From: an uncultured Helicobacter sp.
GTDB lineage: Bacteria; Campylobacterota; Campylobacteria; Campylobacterales; Helicobacteraceae
DNA length: 64,000 bases
Assembly: GCF_910577135.1 (NCBI RefSeq)
Contig: NZ_CAJTLL010000006.1
Span: 58,095-122,094, forward strand
Direction of reading: 5' to 3'
A program made the position numbers and the translations under genes. This document shows, one piece after another, positions 28,520-37,295 of this stretch. Every line of letters starts with the position of its first letter. Within the stretch, counting starts at the first letter, position 1. The notes below the pieces were generated by a model. It worked only from the letters and a program-made list of their open reading frames with translations, did no database searches and had not been told where the DNA came from.

Positions 28520-29317
28520 GGGATAAAAAAATTAAGTAGAGTAAGTTGCACATAAAGTTGTTTCCACTTGTATAAATAAATCATAAATATATTTTCTCCA
28601 TATTATTGTAAAATTCTTTAGATAACTTAGGAGGGTGAGTCTAAGCAGGACAAGGAGACCTGATAAGCAATAGTTAAACTTGTATTCTAATCGCTGATAG
28701 ATGTATTTGCATATTTTAAAGAAAACTATGAAACTTGAATTTTATGAATATATATATATTGCAGGTAGGCGTTAAACAAAAATATTATTTTCTTTTGATA
28801 TCCATCCTAAAGGCACTTTTATCTTTAAAGTATCTTTAGATTCTTTTTTATAATAAAGATAGAGTTTTGATGTAATCTTAAGTAGTGATTAAAAAATAAT
28901 CCTTTCTATTGCCCATTATCTACCCACTCCCTTCATTCCAGTATAATCCTACAAAGGTAAAAAAGATATTATTTTTCTATTTGAGGATACCTTTCACCTT
29001 CAAGCCCAAAATATAAAATCTCTTTTTGCCTTAAGATATGAGGATTACATCTTTTTTGGTAAATTGAAGGAGAAATCTTACTTTGTATCCCTATGGGATT
29101 TACTTAAGAGCTAATGTTATTACAGACTTTTGCAAGTATTAAATAAATACTTTGTGTGAATGCTTTATTGAATCTGCTTCTCTGGCTTTTCTTTGATAGG
29201 TTATTTTTTATTTTCACTCCATATCTCCAATATTTACAAGAGGTGAAGGGAAATCATAGCTAATATCTCTTTTATGTATCTTTATTGTGAAAGCCAAGGT
29301 TGTGTGCTTTATATTCT

Positions 29318-29361
29318 TTTACTATTGTGCCGTGTGCCGTACATACACCAAGTACTAATCC
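29318..29361 (-). repeat. Dispersed intergenic repeat, copy B
   Basis: Together with its right flank to 29372 it matches the copy at 44137-44194; in the 24 positions 29349-29372 I count 19 identities. It is more diverged from the copy at 24343. Confidence 0.45.
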
Positions 29362-29438
29362 ATACTCGCAAGCAATTCTTAAGGTTATCTGTGAATTGTA
29401 TAGCTTACTAAACTTGCTCATTTGCAAAGAATTAAGTG

Positions 29439-29459
29439 TATAATATAACAAACGTTATA
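29439..29459 (+). promoter_or_regulatory. selA promoter with overlapping palindrome
   Basis: TGTATAAT (-10 at 29439-29444) is followed at once by TATAAC-AAAC-GTTATA (29444-29459), an inverted repeat covering the expected transcription start. That is the position of a repressor operator. The leader to the selA GTG is about 50 nt and the ribosome-binding site is AAGGAG. Regulation is inferred. Confidence 0.5.
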
Positions 29460-29499
29460 GGCTTATTTGAGTTTGTTTTTTTATATTAAGGAGTGATAT

Positions 29500-30885
29500 G
29501 TGAAAAACCTGCTTCAATCCATTCCTAAAGTCGATTCGCTGCTCCAGCATAATGAGCTAAAATCGTTTGATAAATCCCTCCTTTTGCCCCTTATTGCATC
29601 GCATCTTAACGCCCTACGCACAAATCTAAAAGCAGGACATATCTCTAGAGCAACTTTTGAAGAATCTCTGCTTGGTCTTATCCCCATGCTTAAAAAAAAG
29701 GCAGAGGCACTTTCTCGCCCTACCTTAAGGCAAGTGGTAAATGCCACAGGCGTTGTAATACATACAAATCTTGGGCGGAGTGTGCTTTCACAAGAAATCC
29801 TTGATGAAATCATGCCATTTTTACGCAGTTATCACACACTTGAATACGATTTGGACAAAGGCAAGAGAGATGAGCGCTATAGGCACTGCACACAAATGTT
29901 ATGTGAAATATGCGGCTGTGAGGACGCGCTTTTGGTGAATAACAACGCCTCTGCGGTGTTTTTAGTGCTAAATACCTTTGGAGCGCAAAAAGAGACTATT
30001 ATCTCACGTGGGGAGCTTGTGGAGATTGGCGGGAGTTTTAGAATCCCTGAAATTATGGCAAGTGCGGGGAGTATCCTATGTGAAGTAGGCACGACAAACA
30101 AAACGCGTCTAAGGGATTATGAAAATGCCATTAACGAGCAGAGTGCTATTATTATGAAAACACATCAAAGCAATTTTAAGCAAATAGGCTTCGTGCAATC
30201 CTGCGAGTTTAAAGAGCTTACCACTCTAGCGCGGAAGCACCATCTTATTGATTATTTTGACTTAGGCAGCGGGCATATAGGAGTGCTAAATCTCCCAGAT
30301 GAGCCAAGTGTGCAGGAGATTTGCAAATATAAGCCCTCACTTCTTAGCTTTAGCGGAGATAAACTCTTAGGGGCGGGGCAAGTAGGCATTATACTTGGCT
30401 CATCGCCTCTTATTGCAACACTTAAGAAAAATCCCTTACTTCGTGCATTGAGAGTAGATAAATTCAGCATTCTCGCCCTCAATGCGACCCTCAAAGCCTA
30501 TAAGCAAAAGGCTTATTATAAGATTCCAACCCTCTCTATGCTTCAAACAGATAGCAAGGTGTTAGAATCTAGGGCACAAACGTTAAAAAATGCTCTTAAT
30601 GCCACTCCATTTGCCTCAAAATTTGCCCTCCTTGAGGTTATTCCCTTGCAATCACTCGCAGGAGGAGGGAGTATCCCACATTTATCATTTGATTCCTTTG
30701 GTGTAGCACTTTGTATGAAAGATATGGAGGTTAAGGCTTTAGAATCTGCCTTAAGGCGATGCGGGATAATCGTCTGTGTGCAAAAAGATAGAATCCTCCT
30801 TGATATGCGGACATTGCTTAATGGCGATGAGGAGCAAATTTTAAGCGCACTTGAAAGCATTCTAGGTGAGACAAATGCAGGATAA
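29500..30885 (+). CDS. selA: L-seryl-tRNA(Sec) selenium transferase
   Basis: PLP enzyme turning Ser-tRNA(Sec) into Sec-tRNA(Sec) with selenophosphate. 461 aa from a GTG start that follows AAGGAG; the preceding ATG is out of frame. Blocks are RQVVNATGVVIHTNLGRS, NNNASAVFL, ISRGELVEIGGSFRIPEIM, and FSGDKLLGAGQVGII with the PLP lysine. The C-terminal domain is complete. It overlaps selB by 11 bp. Neither selC (tRNA-Sec) nor selD was found in the window. Confidence 0.96.
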   Translation: MKNLLQSIPKVDSLLQHNELKSFDKSLLLPLIASHLNALRTNLKAGHISRATFEESLLGLIPMLKKKAEALSRPTLRQVVNATGVVIHTNLGRSVLSQEILDEIMPFLRSYHTLEYDLDKGKRDERYRHCTQMLCEICGCEDALLVNNNASAVFLVLNTFGAQKETIISRGELVEIGGSFRIPEIMASAGSILCEVGTTNKTRLRDYENAINEQSAIIMKTHQSNFKQIGFVQSCEFKELTTLARKHHLIDYFDLGSGHIGVLNLPDEPSVQEICKYKPSLLSFSGDKLLGAGQVGIILGSSPLIATLKKNPLLRALRVDKFSILALNATLKAYKQKAYYKIPTLSMLQTDSKVLESRAQTLKNALNATPFASKFALLEVIPLQSLAGGGSIPHLSFDSFGVALCMKDMEVKALESALRRCGIIVCVQKDRILLDMRTLLNGDEEQILSALESILGETNAG

Positions 30886-32779
30886 TGATATTATCGTTGG
30901 GCTAGGTGGGCATATTGACCACGGCAAAACAACGCTTATCAAGGCTCTTAATGGCTTTGATGGAGATAATCTCAAAGAGGAAAAGCAAAGGGGTATTACA
31001 TTAGATTTAAGCTTTTCCTCCCTCCCCCTACCTGCGCGTAATGTCGCCTTTATCGATGTCCCCGGACACGAAAAATTAGTAAAAAATATGATTGCGGGGA
31101 CCTTTGGTATTGATGTATTGCTGCTTGTGATAGCCGCAAATGAAGGGATTATGCCTCAAACATTAGAGCATATTAAAATTGCCGATATGCTGGGGATTCG
31201 CACCTGCATTTGCGTGATAACTAAAATTGACAAGCTCACTTCACCCTCCACGCAACTTCCGCTTTTAGAATCTCACATTGCAAAGCTTTTTATACAAAGT
31301 GATATAAAGTTGCATTCCTGTATTGCCCTTAGTCTGCACCCTAAAGCAGACAAGATAGAAAACACACAGGCATTAGAGGCATTAAAAGAAGTCCTAGATA
31401 ATGTGCCTAAGCCACAGAGGGCAGATTTTGGTATGTTTGTGTATTACATTGATAGAAGCTTTACGATAAAAGGCGCAGGCTGCGTGGTAACCGGTAGTGT
31501 TTTAAGCGGGCAATGCGCCCCTAATGACAAGCTTTATGCTTATCATATCCATAAGGAAGTATCCGTGCGCGGGATACAAATTCACGATAAAGATGCGCCT
31601 CTAGCCACGCCCTCGCATCGTGTCGCGCTCAATCTCACACAAGTAAAACACAATGAGCTTAAAAGAGGCTTTCTCGTTGCGCCTAAGGGATATTTGCGGG
31701 GATTTAATAGTGTTGATGTAGCGATTTTTGGTGATGTGAAGCATAATGCTACCTATCAATGCTACATAGGCAGCACGAAGCTTAATGCAAAGGTGCAGAT
31801 TCTAGAATCTTCTCCCATAAGCGCACATAGCTTTGGCTCAAAGCCCCTTATCCTCGCTACACTCAAATGCGATGAGCCCATCTTTGGCATATTCTCGCAA
31901 CGTTTTGTCCTAAGAAATGATGAGGGCGCATTAGGTGGAGGCGTGATTTTAAATCCCATCATTGACCCTATTAAAAAATCTACCAAGATTACATTGCTTA
32001 AAGCCCTCGCACAAAGGGACTTCCACCAAGCATTTACCTTGCTTACACGCATTCATAAAAAGGGCTTTGGACTTGTGAGTTCGACACAAAGATTTAATCT
32101 TAGCCACGTTCAAAGCTGTGAAATCGCCACCTCAATAGATTCTATCTTTGTTGATGAAAAGTCCCTCACACTCTACCCCCTCTCACAAATAGAATCGATA
32201 AAAACCGTTATTATTGATATTTTTACACGTAATAAATATGCTCTTCTCTCCGCGCAAAGCTTGAGTTTAAAGCATAAATGGGCGTCTTTAGCCCTCGCAC
32301 AAAGGGCATTAGATGAGCTGCTTGATGAAGGGCAGATTATCCATAAAAATGGGCTGTATCTCTCCTGCTCGAATGAAACTAAGGATATTCGCATATACGT
32401 TGAAGATGTGCTATTTGATACACTTATTAAGCAGCACTTTACGCCACTTGCGCCCTATAATATTTATGATGCACTTGATATTGATAGAAAAATGGGCGAT
32501 AATGCACTAAAAAGCCTCTCCCTAAGCAAAAAGATCGTGCGTCTTAGCCATAATTTTTTTATCGCTACCACTGCATTGATGCAAATGAATGCCCTTATGC
32601 GTGAGATTATCACAAAGCAGGGCTATGTAGATGTCAATAATTTGCGCGAGCGCACTCATTTAAGCCGTAAATATCTCATCGGCTATTTAGAGTATCTCGA
32701 TAAATTTGATGATATAGAATGTATCGATAATAAGCGATTCTATAAATACATAAAGCCGCATAATGAGGTAGAGCAATGA
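30875..32779 (+). CDS. selB: Selenocysteine-specific elongation factor SelB
   Basis: GTPase that brings Sec-tRNA to a UGA with a SECIS hairpin. The ATG at 30875 (MQDNDIIVGLGGHID) is preferred to an upstream GTG. G1 is GHIDHGKTTL, then the switch region RGITLDLSFS, G3 DVPGHE and the G4 region TKID. After domains 2-3 come C-terminal winged helices (about 400-634), expected to bind the mRNA hairpin. Length 634 aa. Overlaps selA by 11 bp and the next gene by 4 bp. Implies at least one selenoprotein, most likely formate dehydrogenase, elsewhere in the genome. Confidence 0.95.
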   Translation: MQDNDIIVGLGGHIDHGKTTLIKALNGFDGDNLKEEKQRGITLDLSFSSLPLPARNVAFIDVPGHEKLVKNMIAGTFGIDVLLLVIAANEGIMPQTLEHIKIADMLGIRTCICVITKIDKLTSPSTQLPLLESHIAKLFIQSDIKLHSCIALSLHPKADKIENTQALEALKEVLDNVPKPQRADFGMFVYYIDRSFTIKGAGCVVTGSVLSGQCAPNDKLYAYHIHKEVSVRGIQIHDKDAPLATPSHRVALNLTQVKHNELKRGFLVAPKGYLRGFNSVDVAIFGDVKHNATYQCYIGSTKLNAKVQILESSPISAHSFGSKPLILATLKCDEPIFGIFSQRFVLRNDEGALGGGVILNPIIDPIKKSTKITLLKALAQRDFHQAFTLLTRIHKKGFGLVSSTQRFNLSHVQSCEIATSIDSIFVDEKSLTLYPLSQIESIKTVIIDIFTRNKYALLSAQSLSLKHKWASLALAQRALDELLDEGQIIHKNGLYLSCSNETKDIRIYVEDVLFDTLIKQHFTPLAPYNIYDALDIDRKMGDNALKSLSLSKKIVRLSHNFFIATTALMQMNALMREIITKQGYVDVNNLRERTHLSRKYLIGYLEYLDKFDDIECIDNKRFYKYIKPHNEVEQ

Positions 32780-33879
32780 ATATACATCTTGATTTTTTAG
32801 CTAATTTCCCGCTAAATAAAAGCGCAAATGCCCTGCTTTTTGAGGATAGCTATCCTAATCCTAATATATTTGACAATGCCTTTGTGCGTGATTTAAAGGC
32901 AGATAGCGCACACTTAAGCGCGATGTTTAATAAAACTCACGCCCATAGTTTTGATTATAGCTGCGGGGAGTTTCTCTGCCTCTTTAGCACACTTTTTTCT
33001 CATCATTATCATATTGTCTTAGCTCCTAGCTTTTCACAGCAGAGCTTTTATGCCGCACATACATTTCAGACAATGCACAAAGATGGCTTATCTTTTATGC
33101 CACTCTCGCAGCAGGGCATTATAGAATCTCTGCCTGTTTTAAACATACGCCCAAATGAACCAATAGTTTTTTTCCTGCCTATTATCAACCAAGATGTGCT
33201 ATCCATAAATCCCATAGAATCTATGATAGAGCAGATTCTATGTGCTTATCCTCACGCGCTTATATTTTGTGATATTTCACTTTTTTTAAGCACACTCACA
33301 CAAGCACATTTAGAATCTTTGCGCCTTCTCAAGCATAAAAAATTGCTTTTTATGTGTAATGCCGAGCATATTGGCTTAATGCGTAAATGCGGCTTTATCC
33401 TAAGTGAGCTAAGTGATGGGGAAATTCCCGCACTTAAAGCTTATTTTGACACACAGCTTTTGCGTCCCAATCTCTTTAAAGCCGCCATTACCGCCATAGA
33501 GGACATACTCGCCCTGCCTCCTAGCATAGATACTAAAGCGCAGTTTTTTACATCTTTGCAATCGCATTTAAAAGATGATATGGCACTTTTTGTGCCATAT
33601 CATCTTTTAAATAGCCCAAACGCTCTTGCTTTGCGATTTAAGGGTATAAAAGCACGACTTTTGATAGAGAGTTTGCAAATAGCAGGGATTTATGCTATTA
33701 ACGGGCAGGATTGTCTCTTTGGCAATGCAAAGCCCTCTTTTGTCCTACATTCTATGGGCTATGATGAACCACAATGTCGCGAGTTACTTAGCGTGAGCTA
33801 TAAGCATTTAGATGATATAGAATCTATTACCTCACATATCGCCTCTGCGTATTTGCAACTACGACAATTCCATTTATGA
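32776..33879 (+). CDS. Degenerate NifS/cysteine-desulfurase-like protein in the sel operon, 367 aa
   Basis: Distant relative of class V aminotransferases (NifS, IscS, SufS). The N-terminus HLDFLANFPLNKSA parallels the YLDNAATTP block. The C-terminus (LALRFKGIKARLLIESLQIA, NGQDCLFGNAKPSFVLHSMG) parallels the region around the catalytic Cys, with Cys313 at the right place. The PLP-lysine block, SAHK in active enzymes, aligns with NAEH (His198), so the lysine is lost. It could be a pseudoenzyme that carries or delivers selenium to SelD or SelA, or a binding partner. Its start overlaps selB by 4 nt and moeA follows after 12 bp. The gene also contains a 21-bp perfect inverted repeat. Confidence 0.75.
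   Translation: MNIHLDFLANFPLNKSANALLFEDSYPNPNIFDNAFVRDLKADSAHLSAMFNKTHAHSFDYSCGEFLCLFSTLFSHHYHIVLAPSFSQQSFYAAHTFQTMHKDGLSFMPLSQQGIIESLPVLNIRPNEPIVFFLPIINQDVLSINPIESMIEQILCAYPHALIFCDISLFLSTLTQAHLESLRLLKHKKLLFMCNAEHIGLMRKCGFILSELSDGEIPALKAYFDTQLLRPNLFKAAITAIEDILALPPSIDTKAQFFTSLQSHLKDDMALFVPYHLLNSPNALALRFKGIKARLLIESLQIAGIYAINGQDCLFGNAKPSFVLHSMGYDEPQCRELLSVSYKHLDDIESITSHIASAYLQLRQFHL
33566..33612. repeat. 21-bp perfect inverted repeat inside a coding region
   Basis: Arms 33566-33586 and 33592-33612 are exact reverse complements around a loop of five T (33587-33591). The mRNA would fold into a very stable hairpin, reading through AAAAGATGATATGGCAC and its complement. The encoded protein is uninterrupted. 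Far longer than expected by chance within a gene. Confidence 0.85.
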
Positions 33880-33891
33880 AGGAGATACGCT

Positions 33892-35118
33892 ATGGTAAGT
33901 TTTTTAGAAGCATTACAAATCGCCACATCTTTAAGCCCTACCACGCGCACACATACATTGCTACTTTTTAAATCTTACAATCATATTATTACTCAAGATA
34001 TCAAAGCCACTAAATCGCTCCCGCCATTTGATAATTCTGCAATGGACGGCTATGCGATTATGTTAGATGATTATGGTTCTACTTGTGTGTGTGATGGGAG
34101 CATTTTCGCCGGGGATAATGCTACTCATATCACGCTCACAAAGGGGCATACTTATAAGGTAATGACGGGCGCGATGATTCCCCAACATACACAAGCCATC
34201 GTGCAGTTTGAATGGACTAAAGATAATGGCACAGCGGTGCAAATCCCTGCTAGTGATTGTTTGCAGAGTATCAAAGCAGGGCAGAATATTCGTTTCAAGG
34301 GTGAAGAAATCGCCCCAGATTCTATACTTTTACGCAAAGGGCAGCGGCTTAATCATTTAGATGTAAGCATTCTTGCCTCACAGGGTATAAGCGCAATAGA
34401 GAGCTTTACACCCTTAAAAATAGGGATTTTCTCTAGTGGTGATGAGGTGATTGAGCCTCACCAAAAGGCAGCACCTCATCAAATCTATAATACCAATGCC
34501 ACAAGCCTTTATACACTCCTTACGCAAAGAGGCTATCAATGCAGTTATGAGGGTATTTTAGCAGATGATATGAATGCCCTTTGTGGGAAAATAGAGCAAT
34601 TTACACAATATGATGTGGCGATTACAAGCGGTGGGGCGAGTGTAGGCGATGCGGATTTAATCAAAACTGCCCTTCAGGCACAGGGTGCGAGATTTCTTTT
34701 TGATGGCATAAATGTAAAGCCCGGGCGACATCTTAGCTGTGCTATGCTAAAAGATACTTTGATTATCCTGCTCCCGGGCAATCCTCTAGCCCTGCTTTTA
34801 CATACGCATACTTTTGTGCTTTCTGTTTTAGAATCTTTGCAAGGTGGTAGGGCTATCTACCCTAAAAGCCTTACTCTAAAGCTCTCGCACGATGTAAAAC
34901 TAAAGCCTAATACTACAAATATGCTTCTAGGCAATATACAAAATGATACATTTTTGCTTTATAATAATGGCAAAATCGGCTCAAGTTCGTTAGTAAATAT
35001 GTGGAAAAACAATGCGATCGCGCTTTTTGAAAGCACTCATACATTCTCTCAAGGCACAGCGATTAAGGTTATCCCATATAATGCCGATTTTTGTGATATA
35101 ATGGACTATATGAATTAA
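33892..35118 (+). CDS. moeA: Molybdopterin molybdenumtransferase
   Basis: Inserts molybdate into adenylated molybdopterin to form Moco. 408 aa. Blocks are PPFDNSAMDGYAI, KVMTGAMIP, FSSGDEV, NTNATSLYTLL, ITSGGASVGDAD and LLPGNPLALLLH. The four-domain length is normal. Its place in the selA-selB operon suggests joint supply of selenium and molybdenum cofactor to a formate dehydrogenase. 12 bp after the NifS-like gene, 10 bp before the Usp gene. Confidence 0.95.
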   Translation: MVSFLEALQIATSLSPTTRTHTLLLFKSYNHIITQDIKATKSLPPFDNSAMDGYAIMLDDYGSTCVCDGSIFAGDNATHITLTKGHTYKVMTGAMIPQHTQAIVQFEWTKDNGTAVQIPASDCLQSIKAGQNIRFKGEEIAPDSILLRKGQRLNHLDVSILASQGISAIESFTPLKIGIFSSGDEVIEPHQKAAPHQIYNTNATSLYTLLTQRGYQCSYEGILADDMNALCGKIEQFTQYDVAITSGGASVGDADLIKTALQAQGARFLFDGINVKPGRHLSCAMLKDTLIILLPGNPLALLLHTHTFVLSVLESLQGGRAIYPKSLTLKLSHDVKLKPNTTNMLLGNIQNDTFLLYNNGKIGSSSLVNMWKNNAIALFESTHTFSQGTAIKVIPYNADFCDIMDYMN

Positions 35119-35128
35119 AGGAGTAAGT

Positions 35129-35545
35129 ATGACAAAGCTTTTGTTTGGAGTGAGCGATACGCAAGAATGCCGCAGAGCCATTAGTACGATTATCCGTTTT
35201 TTTGGGCATAGAGATGAGATAGAGCTTACACTTTTGCACGTTACTCCCGAAATTGTCGTATATGCTGAAAGTGGGATTGTGGATTATGGCACGATAGAAA
35301 ATATAGAAAATGAAAAATCAAAAAATATTTTAAATGAGTTTGAACTCGCTTTTAATAAAGAGGGCATTACTTGCGAAAAGATTCTAAAAACGGGTAATCC
35401 TGTTGATGTCGTGCTTGAAATCATCAATGAATATGATTTACTTGTAATTGGCGCGAGTGAATCTTCCCTTTTGCATAGAATCTTTAATTCTCATCAAAAT
35501 AGCTTTATCAATTCCTCCCCTATCCCCGTTTTGGTGGCAAAATAA
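35129..35545 (+). CDS. Universal stress protein family, 138 aa
   Basis: Single UspA domain with a clear alpha/beta fold pattern: LLFGVSDTQECRRA at the start, LTLLHVTP in strand 2, LLVIGASESSLLHRI and a C-terminal SPIPVLVAK. The ATP-binding pattern G-x2-G-x9-G(S/T) is not obvious, so nucleotide binding is doubtful. It is co-directional with moeA (10 bp gap) and the next gene (23 bp). Role not predictable. Confidence 0.85.
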   Translation: MTKLLFGVSDTQECRRAISTIIRFFGHRDEIELTLLHVTPEIVVYAESGIVDYGTIENIENEKSKNILNEFELAFNKEGITCEKILKTGNPVDVVLEIINEYDLLVIGASESSLLHRIFNSHQNSFINSSPIPVLVAK

Positions 35546-35568
35546 CTAAGGTTTTAAAAGAGGTAAGT

Positions 35569-37194
35569 ATGAAAAAGCAGCTTTTAATAAGTGCTATATT
35601 TTGTGTAAGCGAGGTTTGCGCGCTAGAATTTGGCTCTATGGGAAATACAAGCGCGAGTATGGGCGGTGCAGGAGTAGCACTCAAATCCTCTGCTTGGGGC
35701 TTGTATTACAACCCTGCACTTTTAGCCGCTGACCCGCGCGTAAAAATAGGTTATTCACTTGGCATTGGTTTTAAAGAACATAATCTCGCTGAAATTACAA
35801 AGATTGACATTAGTAATATGTCAAATGTGGCTGAAAGGCTGATAGAAACTTTTACTGACACAAGCGGTGCAAATGCGGGGGAGATTAAAAATGTAGTAAC
35901 AAGTGCTTTAGATAGTGTCCTTAAGGCATCAAGTCAAACTCCAACAGGCGACGTAACAAAAGATTTAGAAACTTATTTGCAAAATAAACAAGGTAGTAGC
36001 GATTATAGCGATTTGGCAAAAGAGGTGATGAATGCCGTTCAAAGTTCATCAGCTCTTACTCCCGAGCAAAAAAGTTTGCTTGATAATATCGCTGGAAGTA
36101 TTGATTATGGCAATTTAAACTTTGATAGTGCTAAAAATAATGCGTTACAAAATATCACTATCAAAAAAGGTGGTGACAATGGGCTTGATAAGGCGGTGGG
36201 GGATATAAGCACTTTGCAAGAGATTCTTAAAGATAATAATTTAAGCGTGGTTAGCCAAAATGGCGTGATTTTGCAAATCTCAAGTAAGACAATCAATCAA
36301 AAGCTTGGTTCACTTGGTGTAGCCTATTTTGGTTCTTTATATTCTAATCTCTCTTTCAAGGCAGACCCCGAACGTATGCGGCTTATCGTTAATGGAGGCG
36401 GGGGCTACTATGAACTTACAGATAATGGCGATAATTATAGCTATAAAGAATCTACAAAAGATGATTATGAGAAGTTTTCACTTATTGCTTCATTAGAGGG
36501 CGACAGTGATGCCCATAAGCTCGTGACTACGAGCTTTGTGCTATCTGAAATCCCTGTGGGCTATGCGCGGACATTTTATCTTAAATATGGGAATTTGAAT
36601 CTAGGCGTAAGCGGAAAACTAATGAATGGCATTAGTACACAGCATATTATTGCTATTAATAAAGGCACTGACTTTGAAAAAGAGCTAAAAGATCTCGCCT
36701 CACTTGATAATGCTATCTCTTCTAATAACTTTGGGATTGATTTGGGGGTGCTATATGAGCTAGATTTGCCTAAATATCGTTATCTTACTGTAGGGCTAGT
36801 GGCTAAGAATCTCAACTCCCCTACTTTTAAATCTACATTTTATGATATTACCATAAAGCCTCAATATCGTATGGGTCTAGGCTATAACTCAAAGTTTTTA
36901 AAACTCGCCTTTGACGCGGATTTAGTCCCTAATGATATGATTGCCTTTAGTAATATTAAACAGCAAAGTCAAATGATTGGCGGGGGCGTGGGCTTTGATA
37001 TTAGGGCGTTTGATTTGCGCTTTGGGGCGATGAAGGACTTAAAGCAAGATACCGGGCTTATCCTCACAGCAGGGATAAATCTCTTAGGATTCTTAGATAT
37101 TGCCTTGCAATCAAGCACAAAGGTTACTGATGTAGATGGAATACCTATTCCCAAATATTTGAATCTCCGTGTGGGTGGGAGCTTTAGCTTCTAG
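35569..37194 (+). CDS. TraF-like (TraF_2) outer-membrane protein, 541 aa
   Basis: Has a signal peptide (about residues 1-19, ending VCA) followed by LEFGSMGNTSASMGGAG and WGLYYNPALLA, the N-terminal signature of proteins labelled TraF_2. Despite the name these are FadL-like outer-membrane barrels not tied to conjugation. The C-terminus alternates and ends in VGGSFSF with a terminal Phe, expected for a barrel. An alpha-helical, Ser/Asp-rich insert sits around 80-220. No transfer genes are nearby. Ligand unknown. It may end the sel-moeA transcript. Confidence 0.8.
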   Translation: MKKQLLISAIFCVSEVCALEFGSMGNTSASMGGAGVALKSSAWGLYYNPALLAADPRVKIGYSLGIGFKEHNLAEITKIDISNMSNVAERLIETFTDTSGANAGEIKNVVTSALDSVLKASSQTPTGDVTKDLETYLQNKQGSSDYSDLAKEVMNAVQSSSALTPEQKSLLDNIAGSIDYGNLNFDSAKNNALQNITIKKGGDNGLDKAVGDISTLQEILKDNNLSVVSQNGVILQISSKTINQKLGSLGVAYFGSLYSNLSFKADPERMRLIVNGGGGYYELTDNGDNYSYKESTKDDYEKFSLIASLEGDSDAHKLVTTSFVLSEIPVGYARTFYLKYGNLNLGVSGKLMNGISTQHIIAINKGTDFEKELKDLASLDNAISSNNFGIDLGVLYELDLPKYRYLTVGLVAKNLNSPTFKSTFYDITIKPQYRMGLGYNSKFLKLAFDADLVPNDMIAFSNIKQQSQMIGGGVGFDIRAFDLRFGAMKDLKQDTGLILTAGINLLGFLDIALQSSTKVTDVDGIPIPKYLNLRVGGSFSF

Positions 37195-37295
37195 TATTTA
37201 GAGTATTGCTAATCAAGTCTCTGTCTTAATGTGGCTTGAGGTATATCATCACTGACATAAAAATAAAATCGCAATTTAGCATTTTTAAGGGAGTG

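Larger units (their letters stand above)
28315..29499. other. 1.2-kb gene-poor region between rpsO and selA
   Basis: No protein of credible length. It holds a near-perfect hairpin (28480-28519), a more G-rich patch at 28629-28665 (AGGAGGGTGAGTC, then CAGG and CCTG able to pair) that could be a structured RNA or a decayed gene, a dispersed-repeat copy (29318-29361) and the selA promoter. A 49-codon minus-strand frame (29272-29421) without a ribosome-binding site overlaps the repeat and is probably a remnant. Confidence 0.5.

Noticed and set aside
28621..28690. tRNA-Sec, SRP RNA or riboswitch in the G-rich patch before selA
   Set aside because: No acceptor/T-arm pattern, no GGAAGGAAGCAGC-type SRP core, no riboswitch core recognised.
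29272..29421. Small minus-strand gene, 49 codons
   Set aside because: No ribosome-binding site and it overlaps a dispersed repeat; probably a remnant.
35024..35031. GCGATCGC site as a special motif
   Set aside because: Single occurrence inside moeA, no context to support function.
35569..37194. Conjugation gene because of the TraF name
   Set aside because: TraF_2 proteins are widespread barrel proteins; no conjugation genes nearby.
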